DNA from: Marinobacterium zhoushanense
Lineage (GTDB): Bacteria; Pseudomonadota; Gammaproteobacteria; Pseudomonadales; Balneatricaceae
Assembly: GCF_014641945.1 (NCBI RefSeq)
Contig: NZ_BMIJ01000002.1
Location: forward strand, 402,091-466,090
Length of the DNA: 64,000 nucleotides
Reading direction: 5' to 3'
The notes beneath the pieces are model-generated. The model saw nothing but the letters and a program-made list of their open reading frames with translations. It had not been told where the DNA came from and did no database searches. Made by a program: the position numbers and the translations under genes. Each line of letters begins with the position of its first letter. The stretch's first letter is position 1. Shown here piece after piece: positions 50,066 through 59,261 of the stretch.

Positions 50066-51400
50066 ATGAACGCATTTGAGGCAAATTTCGACGGTCTGGT
50101 TGGCCCGACCCACAACTACAGCGGTCTGTCATTCGGCAACATCGCCTCCGACCGCAACCAGGCCAAGCCGTCCAACCCGAAGCAGGCGGCACTGCAGGGG
50201 CTGACCAAGATGAAGGCGCTGCACGACTTAGGGCTTATCCAGGGCGTACTGGCGCCGCAGGAGCGTCCCGACGTGCAGACCCTGCGCCGGCTGGGTTTCT
50301 CCGGCTCCGACTCGTCAGTGCTGTTCCAGGCCGCCCAGTATGCCCCGCGCGTACTCTCTGCCTGCTGCTCCGCGTCGAGCATGTGGACCGCCAACGCCGC
50401 CACGGTATCGCCCAGCGCCGATACCCTCGACAGCCGCGTGCATTTTACCCCGGCCAACCTGACCAACAAGTTCCATCGCTCGATCGAGCATGAAACCACC
50501 GGCCGCATCCTGCGTGCCACCTTTCCCAACGAAAGGCACTTCCGCCACCACTGCGCGCTGCCCGGCGTCGAGCACTTCGGCGACGAAGGCGCCGCCAACC
50601 ATACCCGCTTCTGCCATGAGTATGGCCAGCGCGGCGTGGAGTTTTTCGTCTTCGGCCGCTACGCCTTTGACAGCAGCAAACCAGCACCGCAGAAGTTTCC
50701 CGCCCGCCACACTTATGAGGCCTCCCAGGCGATCGCCCGCAAGCACCAACTGAGCGCCCGGGATGTGGTCTACGCACAGCAGAATCCGGACGTTATCGAT
50801 CAGGGTGTGTTCCATAACGACGTCATCGCCGTGGGTAATCGGGAGCTGCTGTTCTGCCACCAGGAAGCCTTCCTCGATCAGGAGGAGGTTAAACGCCAGC
50901 TGACCCGCGCCATGCAGGACCAGTTCCGCGTCATCGAGGTCCCGACCGCCCAGGTCTCGGTACAGGATGCGGTGCGCTCCTACCTGTTCAACAGCCAGCT
51001 ATTGTCGCTGCCCGATGGCCGCACCATGCTGGTGATCCCGGAGGAGTGCCGGCAGACACCGGCGGTATGGAACTATCTGCAGGATCTGGTCGCCAGCGGC
51101 ACCGGCATCGACGAGCTGAAGATCTTCGACCTTAAGCAGAGCATGAGCAATGGCGGCGGTCCGGCTTGCCTGCGCCTGCGCGTGGTACTGAACGACGAGG
51201 AGCGCGCCGCGGTCAATCCGCACACGCTGATCAACGAGGAGCTGTACGCCAAACTGACCGCCTGGGTGAACAAGCACTACCGTGATCGTCTGGAGGAGCG
51301 TGACCTGGCCGATCCCAAGCTGCTGATGGAATCCCGTTTCGCCCTCGACGAGCTGACCCAGATCCTGAACCTCGGCTCTATCTACCCCTTCCAGCGTTAA
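50066..51400 (+). CDS. astB: N-succinylarginine dihydrolase
   Basis: 444 aa amidinotransferase-fold enzyme that releases two NH3 and CO2 from succinylarginine. The start [25 protein letters not shown] is the family N-terminus, with AGGAG 9 nt upstream; codons before it are noncoding. [55 protein letters not shown] and the C-terminal [16 protein letters not shown] carry the catalytic Glu/His/Cys residues. Last gene of the operon; no astE follows before the terminator. Confidence 0.96.
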   Translation: MNAFEANFDGLVGPTHNYSGLSFGNIASDRNQAKPSNPKQAALQGLTKMKALHDLGLIQGVLAPQERPDVQTLRRLGFSGSDSSVLFQAAQYAPRVLSACCSASSMWTANAATVSPSADTLDSRVHFTPANLTNKFHRSIEHETTGRILRATFPNERHFRHHCALPGVEHFGDEGAANHTRFCHEYGQRGVEFFVFGRYAFDSSKPAPQKFPARHTYEASQAIARKHQLSARDVVYAQQNPDVIDQGVFHNDVIAVGNRELLFCHQEAFLDQEEVKRQLTRAMQDQFRVIEVPTAQVSVQDAVRSYLFNSQLLSLPDGRTMLVIPEECRQTPAVWNYLQDLVASGTGIDELKIFDLKQSMSNGGGPACLRLRVVLNDEERAAVNPHTLINEELYAKLTAWVNKHYRDRLEERDLADPKLLMESRFALDELTQILNLGSIYPFQR

Positions 51401-51473
51401 CCCGATCCGGGGCCAGGGACAGGCCTGGATCAACCCAACTCTCCACTCCTGCTGTTAGCCGACAGCCATTAAA

Positions 51474-51500
51474 AAAGGCTCCCGAAGGAGCCTTTCTTTT
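51474..51500. terminator. Bidirectional terminator between astB and aceF
   Basis: aaaggctcc, loop cgaa, ggagccttt, with an A run before and a T-rich tract (ctttt) after, so it can serve both the plus-strand ast operon and the minus-strand aceEF operon. Confidence 0.9.
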
Positions 51501-51518
51501 TACCCGTCGATCCCCTGA

Positions 51519-53483
51519 TCAGAGCACCAGACGACGGATATCGCTGAGCAGGCCGTTGAGGTCGGTCAGGAAGCGACCGGCATCACCGCCGTTGATCGCA
51601 CGGTGGTCATAGGAGAGGCACAGCGGCAGCATCTGACGCGGTTCGAACTCCTTGCCGTTCCAGCGCGGCTTGATATCCGCTTTGGACACACCGAGGATCG
51701 CCACTTCCGGGGCGTTGACGATCGGCGTAAAGCCGGTGCCGCCGATACCGCCGAGGCTGGAGATGGTGAAGCAGGCACCCTGCATCTCGTTCGGCTTCAG
51801 CTTGCGATCCTTGGCCTTGCCGGCCAGTTCGATCGCTTCCTTCGACAGCTCGTAGATGCTCTTCTTGTCGGCATCCTTGATCACCGGCACCATCAGGCCG
51901 TTCGGCGTATCCACGGCAAGACCGATGTTCACATATTTCTTGTAGACAATATGCTCGCCATCGGCGTGCAGGGAGGCATTGAACTTCTGATGACGGCTCA
52001 GCGCGATCGCGGCGGCCTTGATCAGGAACGGCAGCGGAGTCAGCTTGACGCCGGACTTGGCCGCTTCGTCCTTCATCTCCTTGCGGAACGCTTCCAGCTC
52101 GGTGATATCCGCTTCGTCGAACTGGGTCACGTGCGGAATGTTCAGCCAGCAGCGTGACATGTTGTCGCGGGTGACCTTGTCGATCTTGCTCAGCTTGACC
52201 ATCTCGATCTCGCCGAACTTGCTGAAGTCGACCGCCGGAATCGGCGGGATGCCGGAACCACCGCTGACGCCTGCTGCTGCCGGTGCACCCTGCTCCAGTT
52301 GTTTCAGCGCGCTCTTGACGTAGTTCTGTACATCTTCCTTGACGATACGGCCTTTCCGGCCGCTGCCGCTGACCTTGGTCAGGTCGACGCCGAACTCGCG
52401 TGCCAGGGCACGCACGGCGGGACCTGCGTAAACCGAGCGGTTTTTCTTGTCCAGCGCGGCGAGATCGCCGGCAGAGATCGCTTTACCTGCCGCCGGTGCC
52501 GCAGCGGGCGCGGCAGGTGCAGGAGCAGCAGACGCAGCAGGCGCAGGCGCCGCAGCTGACGGAGCCGCAGCTGCAGGTGCAGAGCCCGCCACTTCAAGTT
52601 CGAGCAGCAGGTCACCTTCGTTGACCTTGTCACCCTCTTTGATCTTCATCGACTTGACCACGCCACCCTTGGGTGCCGGTACTTCCATCGAGGCCTTGTC
52701 GGTCTCCAGTGTGATCAGGCTGTCGCCCTCGGCGATAGTATCGCCATCCTTGACCAACACTTCGATGACGTCGACATCGCTCGCGCCGCTCAGATCGGGG
52801 ATCAGCACCTGTTCGATACCGCCAGATGCGGCCGGAGCGGCAGGTGCCGCCGCCGGGGCAGGTGCTTCAGCAGCCGGTGCCGCTGCGGCAGTCGCCGGAG
52901 CCGCACCGCCAGACACTTCGAGTTCGAGCAGCAGGTCGCCTTCGTTGACCTTGTCGCCCTCGTTGATCTTCAACGACTTGACGACACCGCCCTTGGGTGC
53001 CGGTACTTCCATCGACGCCTTGTCGGTCTCCAGCGTGATCAGGCTGTCGCCCTCGGCGATGGTGTCGCCCACCTTGACCAACACTTCGATGACATCCACA
53101 TCGCTGGCACCGCTCAGATCGGGGATCAGTACCTGCTCGATGCTGCTTGCTGCCGGCGCCGCGGCGGGCGCCGGTGCCGCAGCCGGTGCAGGCGCTGCTT
53201 CCTCAGCCGGAGCCGGCTCTGCGGCCGGTGCAGCTTCTGCCGCACCCGCCGCTTCCAGTTCGACAATGGCATCACCTTCGCTGCAGGTACCGCCTTCGCT
53301 GACCAGAATGTTTTTCACTACGCCCGCAGCGGTCGACGGCACATCCATCGACGCCTTGTCGGTCTCCAGCGTGATCAGGCTGTCGCCCTCGGCCACGGTA
53401 TCGCCAACCTTGACGCAGATCTCGATGATATCGACGCCTTCATGACCGCCGATATCCGGTACTGTAATAGTTGTTATGCTCAC
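51519..53483 (-). CDS. aceF: Pyruvate dehydrogenase E2, dihydrolipoamide acetyltransferase (three lipoyl domains)
   Basis: 654 aa. There are three lipoyl domains, each with the lipoylated Lys in ETDKASM (about residues 44, 158 and 267). They are joined by Ala/Pro linkers and followed by the peripheral subunit-binding domain (YAGPAVRALAREFGVDLTKV) and the acyltransferase core ending in DHRAINGGDAGRFLTDL with the catalytic His. Lipoyl domains 2 and 3 are nearly identical in protein and about 90% in DNA. The GTG start has AGAGGA 7 nt upstream. It lies 41 nt after aceE. Confidence 0.95.
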   Translation of the reverse strand: MSITTITVPDIGGHEGVDIIEICVKVGDTVAEGDSLITLETDKASMDVPSTAAGVVKNILVSEGGTCSEGDAIVELEAAGAAEAAPAAEPAPAEEAAPAPAAAPAPAAAPAASSIEQVLIPDLSGASDVDVIEVLVKVGDTIAEGDSLITLETDKASMEVPAPKGGVVKSLKINEGDKVNEGDLLLELEVSGGAAPATAAAAPAAEAPAPAAAPAAPAASGGIEQVLIPDLSGASDVDVIEVLVKDGDTIAEGDSLITLETDKASMEVPAPKGGVVKSMKIKEGDKVNEGDLLLELEVAGSAPAAAAPSAAAPAPAASAAPAPAAPAAAPAAGKAISAGDLAALDKKNRSVYAGPAVRALAREFGVDLTKVSGSGRKGRIVKEDVQNYVKSALKQLEQGAPAAAGVSGGSGIPPIPAVDFSKFGEIEMVKLSKIDKVTRDNMSRCWLNIPHVTQFDEADITELEAFRKEMKDEAAKSGVKLTPLPFLIKAAAIALSRHQKFNASLHADGEHIVYKKYVNIGLAVDTPNGLMVPVIKDADKKSIYELSKEAIELAGKAKDRKLKPNEMQGACFTISSLGGIGGTGFTPIVNAPEVAILGVSKADIKPRWNGKEFEPRQMLPLCLSYDHRAINGGDAGRFLTDLNGLLSDIRRLVL

Positions 53484-53524
53484 AATACTGTCCTCTCGCT
53501 AACCTTCAGATGTTCAGTGCCGGA

Positions 53525-56185
53525 TCAAACGGTCCAGGGGGCCGGTTTTTCCGGGTTAAGATTGAACTTCTGCATCGCCTTGGCAACGACGGAAGGCTCG
53601 ATCTTGCCCTCCTCCTGCAGCGCTTTCAGCGCCGCTATACAGACGTAGTAGCGGTTAACTTCAAAGAACTCACGCAGTTTGGTGCGGGTATCGGAACGGC
53701 CGAAACCGTCGGTACCCAGCACCTTGTAGCGGCGCGGGATGTACTCACGCAGCTGATCGGCATACAGACGCATGTAGTCGGTCGATGCGATGACCGGACC
53801 CTCATGCCCCTTCAGCGCCTGCTCGAGATAGGACTCGCGCGGCTGATCTTCCGGGTGCAGCATGTTCCAGCGGTACACCTCCTGGGCATCGCGGCGAAGC
53901 TCGTTGATCGACGTGGTGCTCCAGACATCCGCCTCGACACCGAACTCGTCACGCAGCAGCGTGGCCGCTTCGCGTACTTCGCGCAGGATAGAACCACACC
54001 CGAACAGCTGAACCTTGAGATCGGCTTTGCCGCCCTCTTCCAGCAGGTACATGCCCTTGACGATGCCCTCTTCGGCACCCTGCGGCATCTCCGGATGCTG
54101 GTAGTTCTCGTTCAGCGAGGTGATGTAGTAGAACTTGTTCTCCTGATCCTTGTACATCCGCTTCAGGCCGTCCTGCACGATCACCGCCACTTCGTAGCCG
54201 TAGGTCGGGTCGTAGCTGACGCAGTTCGGGATCATCTGCGCCATCAGGTGGCTGTGACCATCCTGGTGCTGCAGACCTTCGCCGTTCAACGTGGTACGAC
54301 CTGAGGTCGCGCCGATCAGGAAGCCACGCGCCTGCATATCGCCGGCAGCCCAGCACAGGTCCATGACGCGCTGGAAGCCGAACATGGAGTAGAAGATGTA
54401 GAACGGCACCATGGTGCAGTTGTTGTTGGCGTAGGAGGTGGCACAGGCCAACCAGGCCGACATGGCGCCCGCCTCGTTGATCCCCTCTTCCAGGATCTGA
54501 CCAGTCTTCGACTCTTTGTAGAACATGATCTGGTCGGAGTCATGCGGAACGTAGCGCTGGCCGGCGGATGAGTAGATACCGAGCTGACGGAACATACCCT
54601 CCATACCGAAGGTGCGCGCTTCATCCGGCACAATCGGCACGACACGGTCGCCCATGTTCTTGTCTTTCACCAGTGCGCTGAGCACGCGGTTCAACGCCAT
54701 CTGCGTCGACAGCGTACGCTCACCGGAGGATTTCAGCTGACCGGAGAAAGCTTCCAGATCCGGTGTTTCCAGCTTCTCGAACTCCACGCGGCGTGCCGGG
54801 TAAAAACCACCGAGCTTCTGTCGACGCTCGAGCATGTACTTCATCTCCGGGGAATCCGGAGCCGGACGGTAGTAGGGAACGTCCTTCAGCTGCTCATCGG
54901 TCAGCGGGATGTTGAAGCGGTCGCGGAACGACTTCAGGTCGTCCATCGCCACCTTCTTCAGCGAGTGGGTGTCGTTCTTGGCCTGGCCGGACTGACCGGT
55001 ACCGTAACCTTTTACGGTCTGCGCCAGAATGACGGTCGGCTGGCCCTTGTTATTCATCGCCTGATGGTAGGCCGCATACACCTTGTACGGGTCGTGGCCA
55101 CCACGGTTCAGGTTCATGATCTCGTCATCGGACATATCCTTGACCATCTCGGCCAGTTCCGGATACTTGCCGAAGAAGTGCTCACGGGTGTAAGCGCCGC
55201 CGTTGGCCTTGTAGTTCTGCAGTTCGCCGTCGCACACTTCGTTCATGCGCTTGACCAGCAGCCCCTTGGTGTCCTTCTCGAACAGCGGATCCCAGTGACG
55301 GCCCCACAGACACTTGATCACGTTCCAGCCGGCGCCGCGGAAGATCCCTTCCAGCTCCTGCACGATCTTGCCGTTACCGCGAACCGGACCGTCCAGACGC
55401 TGCAGGTTACAGTTGATCACGAAGACCAGGTTTTCGAGTTGCTCACGGCCGGCCAGGGAGATCGCACCCAGGGTTTCCGGCTCATCACACTCGCCATCGC
55501 CGAGGAACGCCCATACCTTGCGTTCGCCACGTTTGACCAGATCACGTGCAGACAGATAACGCATCACGTGAGCCTGGTAGATCGCCTGGATCGGGCCCAG
55601 CCCCATGGAAACGGTCGGGAACTGCCAGAAGTCCGGCATCAGCCAGGGGTGGGGGTAGGAGGAGAGACCATTACCGTCCACTTCGCGACGGAAATTATCC
55701 AGCTGCTCTTCGGTCAGACGCCCTTCAAGATAGGCGCGGGCGTAGATACCCGGTGAAATATGCCCCTGGAAGAACACCATATCCGACTCGCGGTCGCCTT
55801 CCGGGCCGTGGAAAAAGTAGTTGAAACCGATGTCGTATAGCGTCGCCGATGAGGAGAAGCTGGAGATGTGACCACCCAGACCCTCGTCGTTGTCGTTGGC
55901 GCGCATAACCATCGCCATCGCGTTCCAGCGGATGAATGAGCGGATACGACGCTCCATGAACAGATCACCCGGCATGCGCACCTCTTCGCGAGGGGCAATG
56001 GTGTTCACATAGGGTGTGTTCAGAGTGGCAGCACCACCGACGCCGATTTCGGTGGCTTTGGTGCCAAGCTTGGTAAGCAGGTAGCGCGCACGCTCGTTAC
56101 CGTCGTTTTTGGCGACTGATTCGAGCGCTTCCATCCATTCACGGGTTTCGATTGGATCGATATCGTCAATCATCTCGTCTAGCAC
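53525..56185 (-). CDS. aceE: Pyruvate dehydrogenase E1 component (homodimeric type)
   Basis: About 886 aa, decarboxylates pyruvate with thiamine diphosphate. It starts near the conserved DDIDPIETREWMEAL; the TPP motif is FLGDGECDEPETLGAISLA ending at NCN, and RTTLNGEGLQHQDGHS is in the central domain. The GTG at 56185 has GGAG 8 nt upstream and gives almost the Escherichia coli length. An ATG 14 codons further up (56227) has no ribosome binding site. It follows pdhR in the same direction. Confidence 0.95.
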   Translation of the reverse strand: MLDEMIDDIDPIETREWMEALESVAKNDGNERARYLLTKLGTKATEIGVGGAATLNTPYVNTIAPREEVRMPGDLFMERRIRSFIRWNAMAMVMRANDNDEGLGGHISSFSSSATLYDIGFNYFFHGPEGDRESDMVFFQGHISPGIYARAYLEGRLTEEQLDNFRREVDGNGLSSYPHPWLMPDFWQFPTVSMGLGPIQAIYQAHVMRYLSARDLVKRGERKVWAFLGDGECDEPETLGAISLAGREQLENLVFVINCNLQRLDGPVRGNGKIVQELEGIFRGAGWNVIKCLWGRHWDPLFEKDTKGLLVKRMNEVCDGELQNYKANGGAYTREHFFGKYPELAEMVKDMSDDEIMNLNRGGHDPYKVYAAYHQAMNNKGQPTVILAQTVKGYGTGQSGQAKNDTHSLKKVAMDDLKSFRDRFNIPLTDEQLKDVPYYRPAPDSPEMKYMLERRQKLGGFYPARRVEFEKLETPDLEAFSGQLKSSGERTLSTQMALNRVLSALVKDKNMGDRVVPIVPDEARTFGMEGMFRQLGIYSSAGQRYVPHDSDQIMFYKESKTGQILEEGINEAGAMSAWLACATSYANNNCTMVPFYIFYSMFGFQRVMDLCWAAGDMQARGFLIGATSGRTTLNGEGLQHQDGHSHLMAQMIPNCVSYDPTYGYEVAVIVQDGLKRMYKDQENKFYYITSLNENYQHPEMPQGAEEGIVKGMYLLEEGGKADLKVQLFGCGSILREVREAATLLRDEFGVEADVWSTTSINELRRDAQEVYRWNMLHPEDQPRESYLEQALKGHEGPVIASTDYMRLYADQLREYIPRRYKVLGTDGFGRSDTRTKLREFFEVNRYYVCIAALKALQEEGKIEPSVVAKAMQKFNLNPEKPAPWTV

Positions 56186-56444
56186 TGTGCTTTCTCCGAT
56201 TCCTGTAGCCGTCTTATTTGTTTGCATGGAAGAACGAGCTCTACTCCGGCTTGTGGCCAGAGCATCCGTTTCCCGGTTGTGCCCCTGTCAATACAGTACT
56301 TGAGGTGTTGCACTGCAACATCCGACGGGTCACTTATTATGTGTAAAGATACTACACATTATGTTTCAAACAGTCTACAAAGCGCCCCTGCAGTCCATAT
56401 TGTTATCAAACAATACAAGGATCCTGTAATTTTTATACAAACCG
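56186..56444 (-). promoter_or_regulatory. aceE upstream region with two palindromes
   Basis: 259 nt between pdhR and aceE. It contains a perfect 15-bp palindrome, tgttgca-c-tgcaaca (56306-56320), and atgtgta-N7-tacacat (56339-56359). A TTGACA lies at 56291-56286 (minus strand), without a convincing -10. The palindromes are operator-like, so aceEF probably has its own regulated promoter in addition to read-through from pdhR. Neither palindrome is a PdhR box. Confidence 0.5.
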
Positions 56445-57206
56445 TTAACGTGATAGGTCCGAACGGCGCAACGACCTCTCCAGTCGGGTGTTTTCCCGCC
56501 CCTGTTCTAGTAGAGCCTCTTCAACATAGACCAGATGATCGTGTGCTGCCTTGCGCGCACGCTCCGGATCGCCATCGCAGATCGCATCCATCAACACCTG
56601 GTGCTGCTCATGTATCTTCTTCCGGTAATCCACCTTGGGATAGATATTCTGCAGGTTGTCGCCGATGTGCTGCTGCAGCAGACGAAACAGCGCTCGCATC
56701 ATATGCAACAGCACCATGTTATGGGTTGCAGCCGCAATCGACAGATGAAAGTCCACATCCGCCGCCACCTCCTTTTCGAACTCCTTGGTGGCATGGTATC
56801 CCTCCAGGGTCCGGTAGCATTTCCGAATCGCCTCACGGTCGGCCGAAGTACTGCGTAATGCGGCATAGTAGGCGGTCACCCCCTCCAGGGCATGGCGAAA
56901 CTCCAGTAGGTCGTATTGCGCCTCGGGATGGGTTCTAAACAGCTCCAGCAGCGGGTCCGAAAAGGAGCCGCCCAGATCCTCCGAGACATAGGTTCCCCCT
57001 CCCTGACGGCTGACCAACAACCCTTTGGCAGCCAGCTTCTGCATCGCTTCACGCAGCGAAGGCCGAGATACCTCGAACTCCTTAGCCAACTCCCGCTCCG
57101 GCGGCAGCTTCTGCCCCGGTTTCAGCGTGCCCTCAAGGATCATTGCCTCCAACTGCCCCATGATCACATCCGACAGCTTCGGCGGTTTAACCCTTTGATA
57201 TGCCAT
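56445..57206 (-). CDS. pdhR: GntR/FadR-family pyruvate-responsive repressor PdhR
   Basis: 253 aa. The N-terminal winged helix-turn-helix MAYQRVKPPKLSDVIMGQLE through PPERELAKEFEVSRPSLREAM and GLLVSRQGGGTYV follows Escherichia coli PdhR closely. The C-terminal FCD effector domain has FRHALEGVTAYYAA, DVDFHLSIAAATHN and HQVLMDAICDGD, with the Asp/His metal and ligand residues. The ATG has GAGG 6 nt upstream; an upstream in-frame extension is operator DNA. It is expected to repress itself, aceEF and the divergent TRAP genes until pyruvate binds. Confidence 0.93.
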   Translation of the reverse strand: MAYQRVKPPKLSDVIMGQLEAMILEGTLKPGQKLPPERELAKEFEVSRPSLREAMQKLAAKGLLVSRQGGGTYVSEDLGGSFSDPLLELFRTHPEAQYDLLEFRHALEGVTAYYAALRSTSADREAIRKCYRTLEGYHATKEFEKEVAADVDFHLSIAAATHNMVLLHMMRALFRLLQQHIGDNLQNIYPKVDYRKKIHEQHQVLMDAICDGDPERARKAAHDHLVYVEEALLEQGRENTRLERSLRRSDLSR

Positions 57207-57227
57207 ATAAATCCTCAACCAGAAGAC

Positions 57228-57243
57228 TTTGGTAAGACCATTA
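57228..57243. promoter_or_regulatory. PdhR box 1 (proximal to pdhR)
   Basis: tttggtaagaccatta matches the PdhR consensus (AATTGGTNNGACCAATT) in the central TTGGTNNGACCA. It sits about 22 nt before the pdhR start codon, at roughly +43 to +58 of the predicted transcript. Confidence 0.7.
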
Positions 57244-57292
57244 ATCCTAGCGCGTTCCCACTCCCAGAACCAGCCTATCAAATCCCATAAGA

Positions 57293-57320
57293 ATAATACT
57301 GAAATAATTGGTATGACCAA
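57293..57320 (-). promoter_or_regulatory. Predicted pdhR promoter overlapped by PdhR box 2
   Basis: Minus-strand TTGGTC (57320-57315), 16-bp spacer, TATTAT (57298-57293). The -35 hexamer is inside PdhR box 2. Confidence 0.55.
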
Positions 57321-57322
57321 TA
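57306..57322. promoter_or_regulatory. PdhR box 2
   Basis: aattggtatgaccaata is an almost perfect PdhR palindrome overlapping the predicted -35 of pdhR, which explains autoregulation. Confidence 0.85.
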
Positions 57323-57395
57323 TTGCGGAACACTCATTACATAATCACCACCAGAAGCGCCCAAAACAAGAGCATAAATCGGCACCAAAAATCTA

Positions 57396-57425
57396 TTGAC
57401 AGCCTTTGTGCAAAAAAAATACAGT
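57396..57425 (+). promoter_or_regulatory. Predicted promoter of the TRAP operon
   Basis: TTGACA (57396-57401), 18-bp spacer, TACAGT (57420-57425). Predicted start is near 57432, 121 nt before dctP. Confidence 0.65.
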
Positions 57426-57444
57426 AGCCACACGACATAAGGTC

Positions 57445-57461
57445 AATTGGTATTACCAATT
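57445..57461. promoter_or_regulatory. PdhR box 3 in the TRAP leader
   Basis: aattggta-t-taccaatt is a perfect 8-1-8 palindrome of the GntR/FadR type, at about +13 to +29 of the predicted TRAP transcript. Its core reads GGTATTACC rather than GGTNNGACC, so it may be bound by PdhR or a related regulator. Confidence 0.75.
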
Positions 57462-57552
57462 AATCAAGTCGGTATCCATGGCGTCTCCACCCCGTGACGC
57501 TATGCCGATCATCCCGAACGCTAGATAACAACAACGAACCCAAGGGTGTGTC

Positions 57553-58626
57553 ATGAAGAAATTTGCCAAAACCGTGCTCTCCACCGCCGTCCTCACCGGG
57601 GCCGCGCTCTCTCTGTCCGCTCCCGCCACCGCTGGCGACAAACTTCTGCTGAAGACGCCGGTGGCGTTCGGCACTCACCTGCCCGCGCTGGGTTCTCCGA
57701 TCAAGTGGGTTTCCGAACAGCTGCAGGTGATGTCGGACGGCGACATCAAGATGAAGATCTACGAGCCGGGCAAGCTGGTCAGTCCGCAGGAGATCCTGGA
57801 TGCCGTTTCCTCCGGCAAGGTCAACTCCGGTTACTCCACCGCCGGCTACTGGCAGGGCAAGCTGCCGGCCGCTGCTCTGTTCTCCGCCGTACCCTTCGGC
57901 CCGGAAGCGGGCGAATACATGGCCTGGATGTACTACGGCAACGGCCTGAACCTGTATCAGGAGATGTACGACAACGGCGGGTACAACGTTAAAGTTATCC
58001 CCTGCGCCATCATCTCTCCGGAAACCTCCGGCTGGTTCTCCAAGCCGATCGAAAAGCCGGAAGATCTGCAGGGCCTGAACATGCGCTTCTTCGGCCTGGG
58101 CGCCTCCGTCATGGAGAAGCTGGGCGTAGGCACGGTGCAAATGCCGGGTGGCGAGATCTTCGGCGCGCTGGAGAAGGGCGCCATCGACGCCACCGAATTC
58201 TCCCAGCCGGCGATCGATCAACGTCTGGGGCTGCACAAGATCGTCAAGTACAACTACTTCCCGGGCTGGCATCAGCAGGCCACCGTGTTCGAACTGCTGG
58301 TCAACAAGGACACCTGGAAAGAGATGAGCGAGAGCAAACAGGCGATCGTCGAGAACACCTGCAAGGCTTCGATGACCAACGCCATCGCCGAGGGCGAGGC
58401 GATGCAGTTCCCGGTGATGGAACAGGCCAAGCAGAACGGCGTCGAGATTCGTTACTGGAACCAGACCATGCTGGATACCTTCAAGACCAAATGGGACGAA
58501 GTGGTAGAGGAAAAAACCGCAGCCGATCCGTTCTTCAAGAAGGTGTGGGATGACATGAGCACCTTCCGCCAGGGTTACGACCTGTGGGAAGCCAACGCCT
58601 TCCTGCCGCGCGTGCAGAAGGACTGA
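57553..58626 (+). CDS. TRAP transporter periplasmic binding protein (DctP, TakP-like)
   Basis: 357 aa. It has a Sec signal peptide (about residues 1-28, ending SAPATAG). The DctP fold includes EPGKLVSPQEILDAVSSGKV, STAGYWQGKLPAAALFSAVPFGP, MRFFGLGASVMEKLG and ALEKGAIDATEFSQP with the substrate-anchoring Arg/Glu region. The sequence resembles the subgroup that binds 2-oxo acids, lactate or similar monocarboxylates. The D-lactate-dehydrogenase-like gene downstream and PdhR box upstream support that, but the ligand is not proven. AAGGG lies 6 nt upstream of the ATG. Confidence 0.9.
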   Translation: MKKFAKTVLSTAVLTGAALSLSAPATAGDKLLLKTPVAFGTHLPALGSPIKWVSEQLQVMSDGDIKMKIYEPGKLVSPQEILDAVSSGKVNSGYSTAGYWQGKLPAAALFSAVPFGPEAGEYMAWMYYGNGLNLYQEMYDNGGYNVKVIPCAIISPETSGWFSKPIEKPEDLQGLNMRFFGLGASVMEKLGVGTVQMPGGEIFGALEKGAIDATEFSQPAIDQRLGLHKIVKYNYFPGWHQQATVFELLVNKDTWKEMSESKQAIVENTCKASMTNAIAEGEAMQFPVMEQAKQNGVEIRYWNQTMLDTFKTKWDEVVEEKTAADPFFKKVWDDMSTFRQGYDLWEANAFLPRVQKD

Positions 58627-58648
58627 TCTACATACGCTATGCCTCTAC

Positions 58649-58672
58649 GGCGGTCCGCCGACGCGGACCGCC
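58649..58672 (+). other. Hairpin between dctP and dctQ
   Basis: Perfect 10-bp arms, ggcggtccgc and gcggaccgcc, with a 4-nt loop. It lies 22 nt after the dctP stop with no T tract. It probably stabilises the 3' end of the binding-protein message and lowers expression of the membrane subunits. Confidence 0.7.
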
Positions 58673-58733
58673 TCTCCTCGCCCTTTTCGGGCGACCTCAA
58701 CGATCGATTGAATTAACAGGGTAGGGTCTTCCG

Positions 58734-59258
58734 GTGACTGAACAAGAAAAGCTGCCGCCAGTACCGCTGGCCGACGGCATCGACCGGCTAATAAATCGGA
58801 TCGGACTCGGCGTGGCCTGGGTCTATGTTCTGCTGGTATTGGTAATTATTCTGCAGGTGGTGCTGCGCAAGGGGTTCGCCCACGGCCTGATCGCGCTGGA
58901 GGAGCTGCAGTGGCATCTTTACGCGGTCGGCGTCATGTTCGGCTTGAGTTATGCACAGGTCACCAACTCGCATGTCCGTGTCGACCTGTTCTACACCCGC
59001 TTCTCAACCACAACCAAACGTGTGATCGAGGTGTTAGGCATCCTGCTGCTGGTGATGCCGTTCCTTGTCATCACCTTCCTGCACAGCCTTGATTTCGTCG
59101 CTGACTCCTGGCGCATCAATGAACACTCCTCCGCCCCATCCGGCCTGCCCTGGCGCTGGCTGATCAAGAGTTCCATACCGCTCACCCTGGCACTGCTGGG
59201 GCTGGCGATGATCTCGCGCCTGATTCGCGAGCTGACGCTACTGGCACGGGGGGAGTAA
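58734..59258 (+). CDS. TRAP transporter small membrane subunit (DctQ)
   Basis: 174 aa, four predicted membrane segments (starting at about residue 26, GVAWVYVLLVLVIILQVVLRK). FAHGLIALEELQWHLYAVGVMFGLSYA (in part) is the conserved DctQ block. It starts at GTG and ends 3 nt before dctM. It forms the membrane complex with DctM. Confidence 0.9.
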   Translation: MTEQEKLPPVPLADGIDRLINRIGLGVAWVYVLLVLVIILQVVLRKGFAHGLIALEELQWHLYAVGVMFGLSYAQVTNSHVRVDLFYTRFSTTTKRVIEVLGILLLVMPFLVITFLHSLDFVADSWRINEHSSAPSGLPWRWLIKSSIPLTLALLGLAMISRLIRELTLLARGE

Positions 59259-59261
59259 GCG

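Noticed and set aside
52447..53445. Long Ala/Ser-rich open frame opposite aceF
   Set aside because: It is the mirror of the lipoyl-domain and Ala/Pro linker repeats; the aceF strand explains the sequence.
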